NCBI GenBank assembly: GCA_031272365.1
Contig: JAISTX010000058.1
Span: 1-64,000, forward strand
Direction of reading: 5' to 3'
Length of the DNA stretch: 64,000 bases
Source: Eubacteriales Family XIII. Incertae Sedis bacterium
GTDB taxonomy: Bacteria > Bacillota > Clostridia > Peptostreptococcales > Anaerovoracaceae
Position 1 is the stretch's first letter, and every line of letters begins with the position of its first letter. The notes beneath the pieces are model-generated. The model searched no databases. It had not been told where the DNA came from and saw only the letters and a list, made by a program, of their open reading frames with translations. The position numbers and the translations under genes were made by a program. Shown piece by piece: positions 8,622 through 15,970 of the stretch.

Positions 8622-10289
8622 TCATTGTCCTCCCAAAGTTACCATGTCTTTGAATAGCTGCTCCCAGGTAAACCCATCCAGTCGCGCGCAGAGCTCCTGC
8701 ATGAAGCGGGACGCAGGCGCGCCGTCCACCACGCGGTGGTCGTAGGTGAGCGACAGGCCGATCGAGGAGTAGACCTCCGGACCCGCCTTGCCCTGCCGCA
8801 CGCGCGGCACCGTGCCGCAGACGCCGAGGATGCCCACCTGCGGCGGGTTCAGGATCGGCGTGAACACCTCCACCCCCGTCGCGCCGAGGTTGGATACCGT
8901 GAACGTCCCGCCGGTCAGTTTGTCGGGGCTGATGTTGCCCGCGCGGCACCGCGCGGCCAGCTCCTTGACCTCGGCGGAGATCTCCATGATCGACTTCTGC
9001 TCGGCGCCGAAGACCGTCGGGACCATCAAGCCGCGCGGCGTGTCGACCGCGACGCCGAGGTTGACCGCGCCGTACTTCCGCAGCGTCTTGCCCTCGAGGA
9101 AGAGCATGTTGACCTCCGGGTGCTCGGCCAGCGTGCGCGACACGACGAACAGGATGATGTCGCCGACGGAGACGCCCGTCATGCCGAGCGCGGGGTCCGA
9201 GGCCTTGAACGCCTGGCGCATCGCCAGCACGTTCGTGGCGTCGAACGAATGGTGGTTCGTGAGCTGCGCGCTCCCCTGCAAGGACGCCATCATCGAAGCC
9301 GCGATCACGCTGCGGATCTTCGTGAGGGGCTCGTCTGTGTAGGGCGCGGGGGCGGCCTCCTTTGCAGGCCGCGAAGCCGGGGCCTGGGCCGGGATGGGCA
9401 CGGGGGCCGGCGCCGGGGCAGCCGGGGGGGCTGGCGCCACAGGGGCCGCAGAGGCGGCTTTCGCCGCTGGGGCAGCCGGTGCCTCCGGGGCTGGTGCCTC
9501 CGGGGCCGGAGCCGCCGGGGCTGGTGCCGGGGCCGGGGCCTCTGGCACGGCCGGCGCGAACGGCGCCGCCTGCGCCTTGGGGGCGGCCTGCGCCGCCGGG
9601 GCCGCCGCCACCGGGATCCCGGGGATGGCCTGCGCGGCCGGGGCCTCCGGCACGGCCGGCGCCGCCGCTGCGGGCTCCGCCGCCGCAGGCGCCGGCAGCA
9701 TATCCCCCAGGGGCCTGTCCAGCACGGCCGCCGCCGCCTTCACCACGTCCCGGGACAAAACGCGCCCTTTCGGCCCGCTCCCGGGCAAACCTTGCAGATC
9801 CACGCCTTGCGCGACCGCCACGACGCGCGCCTTCGGGCTCACGCGCCCGGGCGCGCCTGCGGCCTTGTCCGGGCCCGCGCCCTCGAAAGCCGGGGGCTCC
9901 GGCTGTGCCACAGGGGCAGGCTGCGCCACCGGCGCCGGCGGGGCCACAGGGGCCGGCTGCGGCGCCTCGGGGGCAGCCGGCTGTGCCGCCGGGGCCGCCT
10001 CCGCCGGAGCCGCCGCCTCCCCTTTATTCAAAAATCCAGAGATGTCCTCCCCGGCGTCGCCGACGACCGCCACCGGCGTCAGCACCGGCACCTCGTCGCC
10101 GTTCCCGTAGAACCGGTGCAAAAGCACCCCCGCCGCCGTCGAGCGGCATTCGAACGCCGCCGTGTCCGTCTCATACTCAAACAGCACATCATCCAGCGCC
10201 ACCTGGTCCCCGACATCCTTCAGCCATTTGCCGATCAAGCACTCCTCGACCGTGATCCCTTCCTTCGGCATCAATACTTCCTGCGCCAT
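8622..10289 (-). CDS. E2 acyltransferase-like subunit with lipoyl-lysine replaced by Thr, set 1
   Basis: A 555-residue protein with all usual E2 domains in order: lipoyl-like domain (1-78), Ala/Pro linker, peripheral subunit-binding domain (about 148-190, PKARVVAVAQGVDL), a long Ala/Pro linker and catalytic domain (about 330-555). The acyltransferase motif DHRVVDG is intact (His518). In the lipoyl hairpin, normally ETDKA, the sequence is FEYETDTAAFEC: Thr43 (codon ACG, 10161-10163) replaces the lysine that carries lipoate, and no nearby lysine substitutes. It opens the E2-E3-E1 series, 14 bp after the SDR gene. Without that lysine normal lipoylation is impossible, so function or cofactor must differ. 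Confidence 0.88.
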   Translation of the reverse strand: MAQEVLMPKEGITVEECLIGKWLKDVGDQVALDDVLFEYETDTAAFECRSTAAGVLLHRFYGNGDEVPVLTPVAVVGDAGEDISGFLNKGEAAAPAEAAPAAQPAAPEAPQPAPVAPPAPVAQPAPVAQPEPPAFEGAGPDKAAGAPGRVSPKARVVAVAQGVDLQGLPGSGPKGRVLSRDVVKAAAAVLDRPLGDMLPAPAAAEPAAAAPAVPEAPAAQAIPGIPVAAAPAAQAAPKAQAAPFAPAVPEAPAPAPAPAAPAPEAPAPEAPAAPAAKAASAAPVAPAPPAAPAPAPVPIPAQAPASRPAKEAAPAPYTDEPLTKIRSVIAASMMASLQGSAQLTNHHSFDATNVLAMRQAFKASDPALGMTGVSVGDIILFVVSRTLAEHPEVNMLFLEGKTLRKYGAVNLGVAVDTPRGLMVPTVFGAEQKSIMEISAEVKELAARCRAGNISPDKLTGGTFTVSNLGATGVEVFTPILNPPQVGILGVCGTVPRVRQGKAGPEVYSSIGLSLTYDHRVVDGAPASRFMQELCARLDGFTWEQLFKDMVTLGGQ

Positions 10290-10303
10290 CTTGACCTCCT
10301 ACA

Positions 10304-11197
10304 TCACCTGAGCATGACCTGCCCGCCCGTCACGGGCACGGCCTGGCCGGTTTCATACGGCTGCTCAATCACATACTTCACCGCGCGGACCACATCGTCC
10401 ACGCGGCATCCACGCCCGAGCGGCACCTTCGATTCGTAGTAGGCGCGCACGTCTTCGACCGTCTTCGCGCCCGGCACCTTGCCCGCCTCGAGGTACTGCC
10501 GGAACAGCCCCTTCTCCGGGTCGCTCCAAAGCGGCCCGTCGAGCAAATTGCCCGGGCAGATCGCGTTGACCTTGATCCCGAACGGCGCCAGCTCGAGCGC
10601 AAAACTCTGCGTCAGCCCGATGCCGCCGAATTTGCTGCCCGCGTACGCAAAATTTGCCTTGCTGCCCTCCAGTCCGCTCTTTGAATTGATTTCTATAATA
10701 TCATGCATGCGCGCCGGGTCCAACCCGCGTTGCAGCTTCATGACCGCGCTCGCGTATTTGGCGCACAAAAAAAACCCGGTGTAGTTCACCGCGTTCACCC
10801 GGGAGAAGTCCTCCGCCGTCAGGTCCTCGAGGCTGCCCGCCTTCAGGATGCCGGCGCAGCTGACCATCACGTCCAGCCCGCCGAAATGCCGGACCGTGTC
10901 CGCGACCATCTGCGCCACCTGGCCCTCGTCCGCCACGTTCGCCGCAAGCCCGATGCAGTCCGACTGGTATTCGGAAGCAAGCACCTTGGCCGCGTCCTTC
11001 GCGCCGCGCTCGTTCATGTCCGCGAGCGCCACGCGCGCGCCCATCGCGGCGAAGGCCTGCGCGATGCCGTAGCCGAAGCCCTGCGCCGCGCCCGTCACGA
11101 TGAAGATCTTGTCCGCGATCACGGCGTCCCTGCCGGACTGGGAAAAAATGCGCTCGCCGTCAATGCATTTGCTGATTTCTTTTGTCCACGAATCCAT
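10304..11197 (-). CDS. Short-chain dehydrogenase, sorbitol-6-phosphate 2-dehydrogenase-like
   Basis: A 297-residue SDR. Rossmann motif TGAAQGFGYG begins at residue 35; catalytic Ser172/Ser174, Tyr185 and Lys189 lie in NSKSG and YAGSK. The stretch GSKFGGIGLTQSFALEL, then CPGNLLDGPLWSDPEKG and TGGQVML, is characteristic of the SrlD/SorD family, which oxidises D-glucitol 6-phosphate to fructose 6-phosphate. About 30 extra N-terminal residues precede the Rossmann fold. The ATG has GAGGT about 8 bases upstream. It is the first gene of the leftward operon, so it and the downstream SorE-like and MtlD proteins give three dehydrogenases for related sugar phosphates. Confidence 0.82.
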   Translation of the reverse strand: MDSWTKEISKCIDGERIFSQSGRDAVIADKIFIVTGAAQGFGYGIAQAFAAMGARVALADMNERGAKDAAKVLASEYQSDCIGLAANVADEGQVAQMVADTVRHFGGLDVMVSCAGILKAGSLEDLTAEDFSRVNAVNYTGFFLCAKYASAVMKLQRGLDPARMHDIIEINSKSGLEGSKANFAYAGSKFGGIGLTQSFALELAPFGIKVNAICPGNLLDGPLWSDPEKGLFRQYLEAGKVPGAKTVEDVRAYYESKVPLGRGCRVDDVVRAVKYVIEQPYETGQAVPVTGGQVMLR

Positions 11198-11223
11198 ATT
11201 ATTCTACCTCGCTTTGCCCCCTT

Positions 11224-11252
11224 ATCCTAAGCTGGATTGCGCCGGGATGCAA
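11224..11252 (-). promoter_or_regulatory. Probable sigma-A promoter of the SDR-E2-E3-E1-pfkB-mtlD-sorE operon
   Basis: On the minus strand TTGCAT and TAGGAT are separated by 17 bases, ending 26 bases before the SDR start codon. The same TTGCAT/TAGGAT pair occurs before the MFS gene. Confidence 0.5.
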
Positions 11253-11259
11253 GCCATTG

Positions 11260-11326
11260 GCGCAAAGATTGCGCACAGCGAACAAAACTCGGCGCGTCCG
11301 CGCAAATCTTGATCATTATTGCGCAA
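11260..11326. promoter_or_regulatory. Two operator-like repeats, probable DeoR sites
   Basis: GCGCAAATCTTGATCATTAT continuing TGCGCAA (11300-11326) closely matches the site at 12515-12541 (GCGCAAAACTTGCTCGTTAT, then TGAACAA). A weaker copy, GCGCAAAGATTGCGCACAGC then GAACAAA, lies at 11260-11286 just upstream of the operon -35. The first site overlaps the 3' end of the MFS gene. Shared motifs at the operon and regulator promoters suggest the DeoR protein binds both. Confidence 0.5.
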
Positions 11327-12470
11327 GACCCCGGGATTTCGCGGTCCAGGCGAACCCGCCCAATGCGATGGCGGCGAGCACGAGGAACACGAGGGGGAAA
11401 TGCCCGCCGGACCGCTCCAGCACCGCGCCCGTCACCGCCGGGCCCGCCGTCATGCCGATGCTGTACAGGCTCTGGAACACCCCCATCGCGAGCAGCTGCT
11501 GGTCCTTCGACAGCTCGCGGCCCGCGCTCGCAAGCAGCAGGACGTTCAGCAGGCTGTAGGCGACGCCGCAGACGATCTGCAGGAGCAGGAGCGGCGCCAA
11601 GGCGCTGTATGGCTGCAGCGCGCAGTACAGCGCGAACAGCGCGAAGCCCGCCAGGAGCAGCCGTTTTTCCGGCAGCGCCCCCTTGGCGCGCCCGATGGCG
11701 AACGAGGTGCCGAAGGCCGCCAGTTGGCAAATGATCGTGATGAGCCCGAGCGGCAGTGCGCCGGCGCCGAGGCGCTCCTGCGCGTAGACGCCCGTGAAGC
11801 TGTAGTTGGTCGAGAAGAGGATCCACATCAGGATGCTGGCGAGCATCGAGCACCGCCACAGGTGCCAGTTTTTCAGGACCTCGAAGAAGCTCTGCTTCGT
11901 GAAGGCCGCCCGCGCCTCCCCCTCCGCCCGTCTGCGGAACGGCGTCGCCAGCAACAAGGCAAACCCTGCGAGCGAGGTGAAGACGGCCGCGAGAAAGATC
12001 GCGCGCATCCCCTCCATCTCGCCGAGCTGCCGGTAAAAGGCCGTACCGGCGGCCTGCGCCGAGCAGACGCCGACCGCGTACGCCGCCATCAGGTAGCCCA
12101 TGCTGCGGCTCGCGCCCTCCCCGCCGGCCTCCAGCAGATAGGCCGAATACGACACCCACGTCGCCGAGGCGATGCCCGCCAGCATGCGCATCAGCAGGAA
12201 AAACACCCACGACTGCGAAAGCAGCGGCAGGACGCAGGACGCCGCCACCGCGACCAGGCCCGCACCGATGTAAAATTTGTGGTTGCCCCGGATGCTGCCG
12301 CCCACGGCCAAGGGGATCCGGAGCGCCATCTGCGTGAAGCCGTACGACCCGGCCACGATCCCGACAATCGAGGCGGGGATCCCGAGCAGCACGAGGTAGG
12401 GGGAGAGGAACGGCACGTAGATGTACTGCGCAAACCAAAATACCGCGACGATGACGTAGAATCTCTTCAT
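11316..12470 (-). CDS. MFS transporter
   Basis: A 384-residue polytopic membrane protein with about 12 hydrophobic segments, of major facilitator type (RLLLAGFALFALYCALQPY and similar helices; a basic loop FRRRAEGEARAAF in the middle). It probably imports the sugar, polyol or sugar acid handled by the adjoining operon by proton symport. Its own promoter (TTGCAT/TAGGAT) faces that of the DeoR regulator, and it is separated from the SDR operon by the operator region, so it is likely co-regulated but separately transcribed. Substrate not predictable. Confidence 0.8.
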   Translation of the reverse strand: MKRFYVIVAVFWFAQYIYVPFLSPYLVLLGIPASIVGIVAGSYGFTQMALRIPLAVGGSIRGNHKFYIGAGLVAVAASCVLPLLSQSWVFFLLMRMLAGIASATWVSYSAYLLEAGGEGASRSMGYLMAAYAVGVCSAQAAGTAFYRQLGEMEGMRAIFLAAVFTSLAGFALLLATPFRRRAEGEARAAFTKQSFFEVLKNWHLWRCSMLASILMWILFSTNYSFTGVYAQERLGAGALPLGLITIICQLAAFGTSFAIGRAKGALPEKRLLLAGFALFALYCALQPYSALAPLLLLQIVCGVAYSLLNVLLLASAGRELSKDQQLLAMGVFQSLYSIGMTAGPAVTGAVLERSGGHFPLVFLVLAAIALGGFAWTAKSRGLAQ

Positions 12471-12478
12471 AATGCCCT

Positions 12479-12508
12479 ATCCTACCGCACCCCGGCGCAG
12501 AAATGCAA
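12479..12508 (-). promoter_or_regulatory. Probable sigma-A promoter of the MFS gene
   Basis: TTGCAT and TAGGAT lie 18 bases apart on the minus strand. The -10 ends only 8 bases before the MFS ATG, so the untranslated leader would be very short. Confidence 0.45.
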
Positions 12509-12514
12509 TCATTT

Positions 12515-12552
12515 GCGCAAAACTTGCTCGTTATTGAACAAAATGGTATGCT
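12515..12552 (+). promoter_or_regulatory. DeoR gene promoter with overlapping operator-like motif
   Basis: TTGCTC (12524-12529) and TATGCT (12547-12552) are 17 bases apart. The operator-like motif at 12515-12541 covers the -35 and most of the spacer, as expected for autorepression. The -10 ends 6 bases before the ATG and no Shine-Dalgarno sequence is present, so the mRNA may be leaderless. Confidence 0.5.
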
Positions 12553-12558
12553 ACCGCT

Positions 12559-13302
12559 ATGGCTACGAAAGAACGCAAAGAACTCATCCTCGAGCTGTTG
12601 CGCAACGAGAGCCGCTTCGTGACCGTCGAGCAGCTCAGCGAGCGCCTCTTCGTGAGCGGCGCGACCATCCGGCGCGACCTCGCGGAGCTCGAGAAATCCA
12701 AGCTCATCCAGCGCACGCGCGGCGGCGCGATCCTGCTCGAGAGCATCGCGGCCGAGGCGCCGATGGTGCTGCGCGAGACGCGCAACGAGACGCAGAAGCA
12801 GATCATCGCCGTGGTCGCGCGCGAATACATCAAGGACGGCATGACGGTCTTCATGGACAGCTCCTCGACCGTCTTCACCCTCGCGCGCAGCCTCCCCGCC
12901 TTCGGCAACCTCCAGGTCATCACCAACAACCTCAAGATCGCCTGGCTGCTCTCCGGCCGCAAAGGCATCACCCTCGTCATGGCGGGCGGCTGGCTCAAGG
13001 AGCGGTCCATGTCCTTCTTCGGGCACAGCACCGTGCAGTTCCTCAGCCGCTTCAACGCGGACGCCGCCTTCCTCTCCGCGATGGGCTTCTCCTTCGAAAA
13101 CGGCTCCTCCGAGGCCACGGAGGAGGAATACTTCGTCAAGCGCGCCTACCTCTCGAACGCGAAGAAAAAATACCTCCTCGTGGACACGTCCAAGCAGGAC
13201 CGCGACTTCCTCTACCGGACCTCCCCCCTGTCGGCCTACACAGGGGTCATCACCGAGAGCCGCCCCCTAAACGAAACCCTGTCCCAGCTCCGCGCGAAAT
13301 AA
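12559..13302 (+). CDS. DeoR/GlpR-family transcriptional regulator
   Basis: A 247-residue regulator. N-terminal winged helix: RKELILELLRNESRFVTVEQ, then LSERLFVSGATIRRDLAELE (the family's T-I-R-R-D-L recognition helix) and TRGGAIL. The C-terminal DeoR sensor domain binds a phosphorylated sugar in known members and includes VFMDSSSTVFTLARSL and VITNNLKIAWLL. It is divergent from the MFS transporter and next to the polyol operon; shared operator-like motifs suggest it represses both until a sugar-phosphate intermediate appears. Confidence 0.9.
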   Translation: MATKERKELILELLRNESRFVTVEQLSERLFVSGATIRRDLAELEKSKLIQRTRGGAILLESIAAEAPMVLRETRNETQKQIIAVVAREYIKDGMTVFMDSSSTVFTLARSLPAFGNLQVITNNLKIAWLLSGRKGITLVMAGGWLKERSMSFFGHSTVQFLSRFNADAAFLSAMGFSFENGSSEATEEEYFVKRAYLSNAKKKYLLVDTSKQDRDFLYRTSPLSAYTGVITESRPLNETLSQLRAK

Positions 13303-13312
13303 CGACGCATTC

Positions 13313-13408
13313 GCTCAGGAGCCGCATCTCGCTCGTCTTCGTCCATCCGATGGACGGCTCGATGCCGCTGCCCATGTAGGCCTCGATCCGCTCCTCGAAG
13401 CTGCCCGC
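13313..13408 (-). pseudogene. 96-bp duplicated internal fragment of the adjacent AraC gene
   Basis: This segment matches 13827-13922, inside the AraC gene, at 94 of 96 positions in the same orientation, offset by exactly 514 bp. It encodes the same peptide core (GSFEERIEAYMGSGIE, IGWTKTSEMRLLS) but lacks any start or DNA-binding region, so it is a remnant. It probably records a tandem duplication followed by deletion, or misaligned replication. Confidence 0.9.
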
Positions 13409-13423
13409 GCATCTAAATCGGTC

Positions 13424-13457
13424 GACAATTGTTATATTTATTAATATAATAATTGTC
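13424..13457. repeat. AT-rich 15-bp inverted repeat
   Basis: GACAATTGTTATATT and AATATAATAATTGTC are reverse complements except one base, separated by four bases. The block is strikingly AT-rich in GC-rich DNA and sits between the AraC fragment and the AraC gene end. It may be a terminator, an operator or a recombination scar. Confidence 0.6.
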
Positions 13458-13487
13458 AACCAATAAATTTTGGCGCCGCCCGGGCGC

Positions 13488-14324
13488 TCAGGACACGTCG
13501 ACGATTTTGTTGGAGTAGGTCACGAGGTCGACCGCCTTCGTGTACTGCCCCAGGTTGCAGGAGGTGTACGCCTTGAAATCCCGCAGCATATGCGAGTGGT
13601 CGTAGTAGCCGGCGACGCTGATCGAGCCCGAAAACGGCTTGCCCCAATGCCGGTGGATGTCGCCGAGCAGGGTCTGGAAGCGGATGAATTTGCAATAAGA
13701 CTTCGGGCTGACGCCCATATACCGATTGAATAAATAATTGATATTCCTTGCCGTATACCCCGTCTCCCGCTCGAGCTCCTGGATGCGCACATCCCCGCAT
13801 TTCTCCACGATGAGCTTGAGGACCGTGCTCAGGAGCCGCATCTCGCTCGTCTTCGTCCACCCGATGGACTGCTCGATGCCGCTGCCCATGTAGGCCTCGA
13901 TCCGCTCCTCGAAGCTGCCCGCCTCGGTGACCGCCGCGATCAACGCCCGCCCGCCCGGCAGCTCCTCGAGGGGCACCCGCCTGTCCGTCAGGTCGATCCC
14001 CAGCAGCCCCAGCCGGTGCGGGAAAACGCCCGGGTGGTAGCGGACGCCGAAATACGTCACGCCCGGTTCCACGAAGAACGGCTTGCCCGTCGTGACCGTG
14101 CCGCAGATGAACGCCTCCGGCCGCTCCGGGCTGCAGTGGAACTCGAAGTCCACGCAGCCGTCCGGGACGGCCCACGTCTGGCGGCAGTCGCTGTTCGCCG
14201 TGAACGAATAGAAATGCGCGATGGGAGAATCGAGCACCGTCTTCTTGTAGTACTTGTCCGCGCATTGAACCAAAAACGGCTGAATGGCGAAAAACTTTGT
14301 AAACACCTCTGTTGAAACCACCAC
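13488..14324 (-). CDS. AraC-family transcriptional regulator
   Basis: A 278-residue protein. The N-terminal part resembles a ligand-binding AraC domain (PDGCVDFEFHC, VTYFGVRYHPGVFP). The C-terminal part holds the tandem helix-turn-helix (IQELERETGYTARNINYLFN, MGVSPKSYCKFIRFQTLLGD). The best start is GTG, with GAGGT seven bases upstream. It stands alone; the nearest possible targets are the aminotransferase/amidohydrolase genes upstream or itself. Effector unknown. An internal 96-bp piece is duplicated downstream. Confidence 0.85.
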   Translation of the reverse strand: MVVSTEVFTKFFAIQPFLVQCADKYYKKTVLDSPIAHFYSFTANSDCRQTWAVPDGCVDFEFHCSPERPEAFICGTVTTGKPFFVEPGVTYFGVRYHPGVFPHRLGLLGIDLTDRRVPLEELPGGRALIAAVTEAGSFEERIEAYMGSGIEQSIGWTKTSEMRLLSTVLKLIVEKCGDVRIQELERETGYTARNINYLFNRYMGVSPKSYCKFIRFQTLLGDIHRHWGKPFSGSISVAGYYDHSHMLRDFKAYTSCNLGQYTKAVDLVTYSNKIVDVS

Positions 14325-14343
14325 AGCATTTACCTCGTATTCT

Positions 14344-14349
14344 ATTATA
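14344..14349 (-). promoter_or_regulatory. Probable -10 box of the AraC gene
   Basis: TATAAT on the minus strand, 19 bases before the GTG start; no strong -35 at ideal spacing. The rest of 14325-14576 holds only this and the terminator listed next. Confidence 0.35.
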
Positions 14350-14501
14350 AAAAGCTATAAATCCTACATCCTCAAGACTCTAAAGCTCCATGCTCGTTAT
14401 CTTATACCGTGCGAAGGCAAAAATCCAGTGGAATATATCAATTTTCCGATTTTTCCGACTTTTTCTGTTTCTGCTGCCCCCGCCCCCGCCCCACGCCATC
14501 C

Positions 14502-14540
14502 GGGCAAGAGCCGCCCCTTGCGGGAGCGGCTCCATTGCCC
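14502..14540 (-). terminator. Stem-loop terminator downstream of the aminotransferase gene
   Basis: Nested stem: GGGCAA pairs with TTGCCC, and GAGCCGC with GCGGCTC, with a further CCC/GGG in the loop. It starts 37 bases after the aminotransferase stop. There is no T-run on the minus strand, so termination is inferred from stem strength and place. Confidence 0.5.
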
Positions 14541-14576
14541 CATTTCGATACCTGTAGGATAAGGCAAATGCAAATG

Positions 14577-15920
14577 CTAAGCGGTCTTCTCCGCGATGTC
14601 CGCCGTGGTCTTCTCGAGGGAGTCCATCGCGTAGTCGATCTCGTCCTTCGTGACCGTGAGCGGCGGCAGGAAGCGGAACACGGCGGCGTTGTTGAACGTG
14701 TGCGAGAACTGCACGTGGTATTTCATCACGCAATCGTGGTTGATCGCCTCCGCGTAGTACGTGCCCATCTCGCCCTGGCATTTCTCCGGGAGCGCAAAGG
14801 TCTCCAGCCCGATCATCAGGCCCATGCCGCGCACTTCCTTGATGATCTCAGGGTACTTCTTCCACAGGTCGTTCAGCCGCCCGATGAAATAGTCGCCCAT
14901 CTTCGCCGCGTTCTCGATGAGGTTGTTTTCCAGGATGTACTGCAGCGTCGCCAGGCCGGCCGCCGCGCACAGGGCGTTCTCCTGGTAGGTCGCGCTGTGG
15001 TGGAAGCACGTCTCCGGGCTGTCGTACGCCGCCTCGAACAGCTCCTCCGTCGTGATGTAGCCGCCCGTCGGCACGATGCCGCCCGAGAAGCCCTTCGCGA
15101 ACGCGATGACGTCCGGGATCACGTCCTCGTGCTGGCAGACCCACATCTTGCCCGAGCGCCCGCAGCCGCACTGGATCTCGTCCGCGACCATGTACGCGTC
15201 GTACTTCGTGCACAGCTCGCGCACCTTCTTCAGATACCCCTTGGGCGGCGTCTTGACACCGGCCTCGCCCTGGATCGGTTCCACGAAGAACGCCTTGTAC
15301 TGCCCGGTCGCAAGCGCCTTCTCGAGCGCCTCCGCGTCGCCGAACGGGATATGGTCGACGCACTCCATGAGCGGGTGCTGGAACTTGCGCCACTGCTCCT
15401 TGCCGCCGACCGACACCGCGCCCGTCGTCTTGCCGTGGAACGCGTTCTCGCAGGCAAGGATGCGGGTCTTGTCCTTTTTATTCCTTGACGCGATCTTCAC
15501 GAGCTTGATGCAGCCCTCGATCGCTTCCGCGCCGCCCGTGGCCGTGCCCATCTTCGTGAGCTTGCCGCCCGGCGAGAGGAGGCCCATGTCGTGCGCAAAC
15601 GCCGCCGCGACGTTGTGGTACATGATCGCGCCGATGATATGCTGCTTGCTCTCCACGACTTTCTTGATCTTCTCCCACACGAAGGGGTTGTTGCTCCCGA
15701 CCGTCGTCACGCCGACGCCCGTGTTGAAGTCCAGATGCACGTTGCCGGCCTCGTCCCAAAACTTGCTCCCCTCCGCCTTCGTGAAGAAGAAGCTGTCGGA
15801 GAGCTGGTTGCGCACCTTGTTGAGGTGCTTGTGCTGCAGCTCCTTCACCGTCTTCTCATCGAACGCCATCGCGTCTTCGACCGTATAAAAATCCTTTACG
15901 ATGTCCTTTACGTTTGCCAT
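14577..15920 (-). CDS. Class III PLP-dependent aminotransferase
   Basis: A 447-residue fold-type I transaminase. Seen are GTATGGAEAIEGCIK (phosphate-binding), NAFHGKTTGAVSVGG, EPIQGEAG, VADEIQCGCGRSG (Asp247 pairing the pyridine nitrogen) and Lys276 in AFAKGFSGG as Schiff-base lysine. The family transfers amino groups from omega-amines such as putrescine, ornithine, GABA or lysine to a 2-oxoacid. The ATG with AGAAAGGA upstream fixes the start. With the amidohydrolase, symporter and APC permease upstream it suggests uptake and breakdown of an amine or amide; exact substrate unknown. Confidence 0.88.
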   Translation of the reverse strand: MANVKDIVKDFYTVEDAMAFDEKTVKELQHKHLNKVRNQLSDSFFFTKAEGSKFWDEAGNVHLDFNTGVGVTTVGSNNPFVWEKIKKVVESKQHIIGAIMYHNVAAAFAHDMGLLSPGGKLTKMGTATGGAEAIEGCIKLVKIASRNKKDKTRILACENAFHGKTTGAVSVGGKEQWRKFQHPLMECVDHIPFGDAEALEKALATGQYKAFFVEPIQGEAGVKTPPKGYLKKVRELCTKYDAYMVADEIQCGCGRSGKMWVCQHEDVIPDVIAFAKGFSGGIVPTGGYITTEELFEAAYDSPETCFHHSATYQENALCAAAGLATLQYILENNLIENAAKMGDYFIGRLNDLWKKYPEIIKEVRGMGLMIGLETFALPEKCQGEMGTYYAEAINHDCVMKYHVQFSHTFNNAAVFRFLPPLTVTKDEIDYAMDSLEKTTADIAEKTA

Positions 15921-15970
15921 TTGAGAACCTTCCTTTCTATTTTTTGCAATAATAATGATAGCTACGGGCT

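Noticed and set aside
13424-13457. End of an insertion sequence
   Set aside because: No transposase, second terminal repeat or target duplication nearby; kept only as an inverted repeat.
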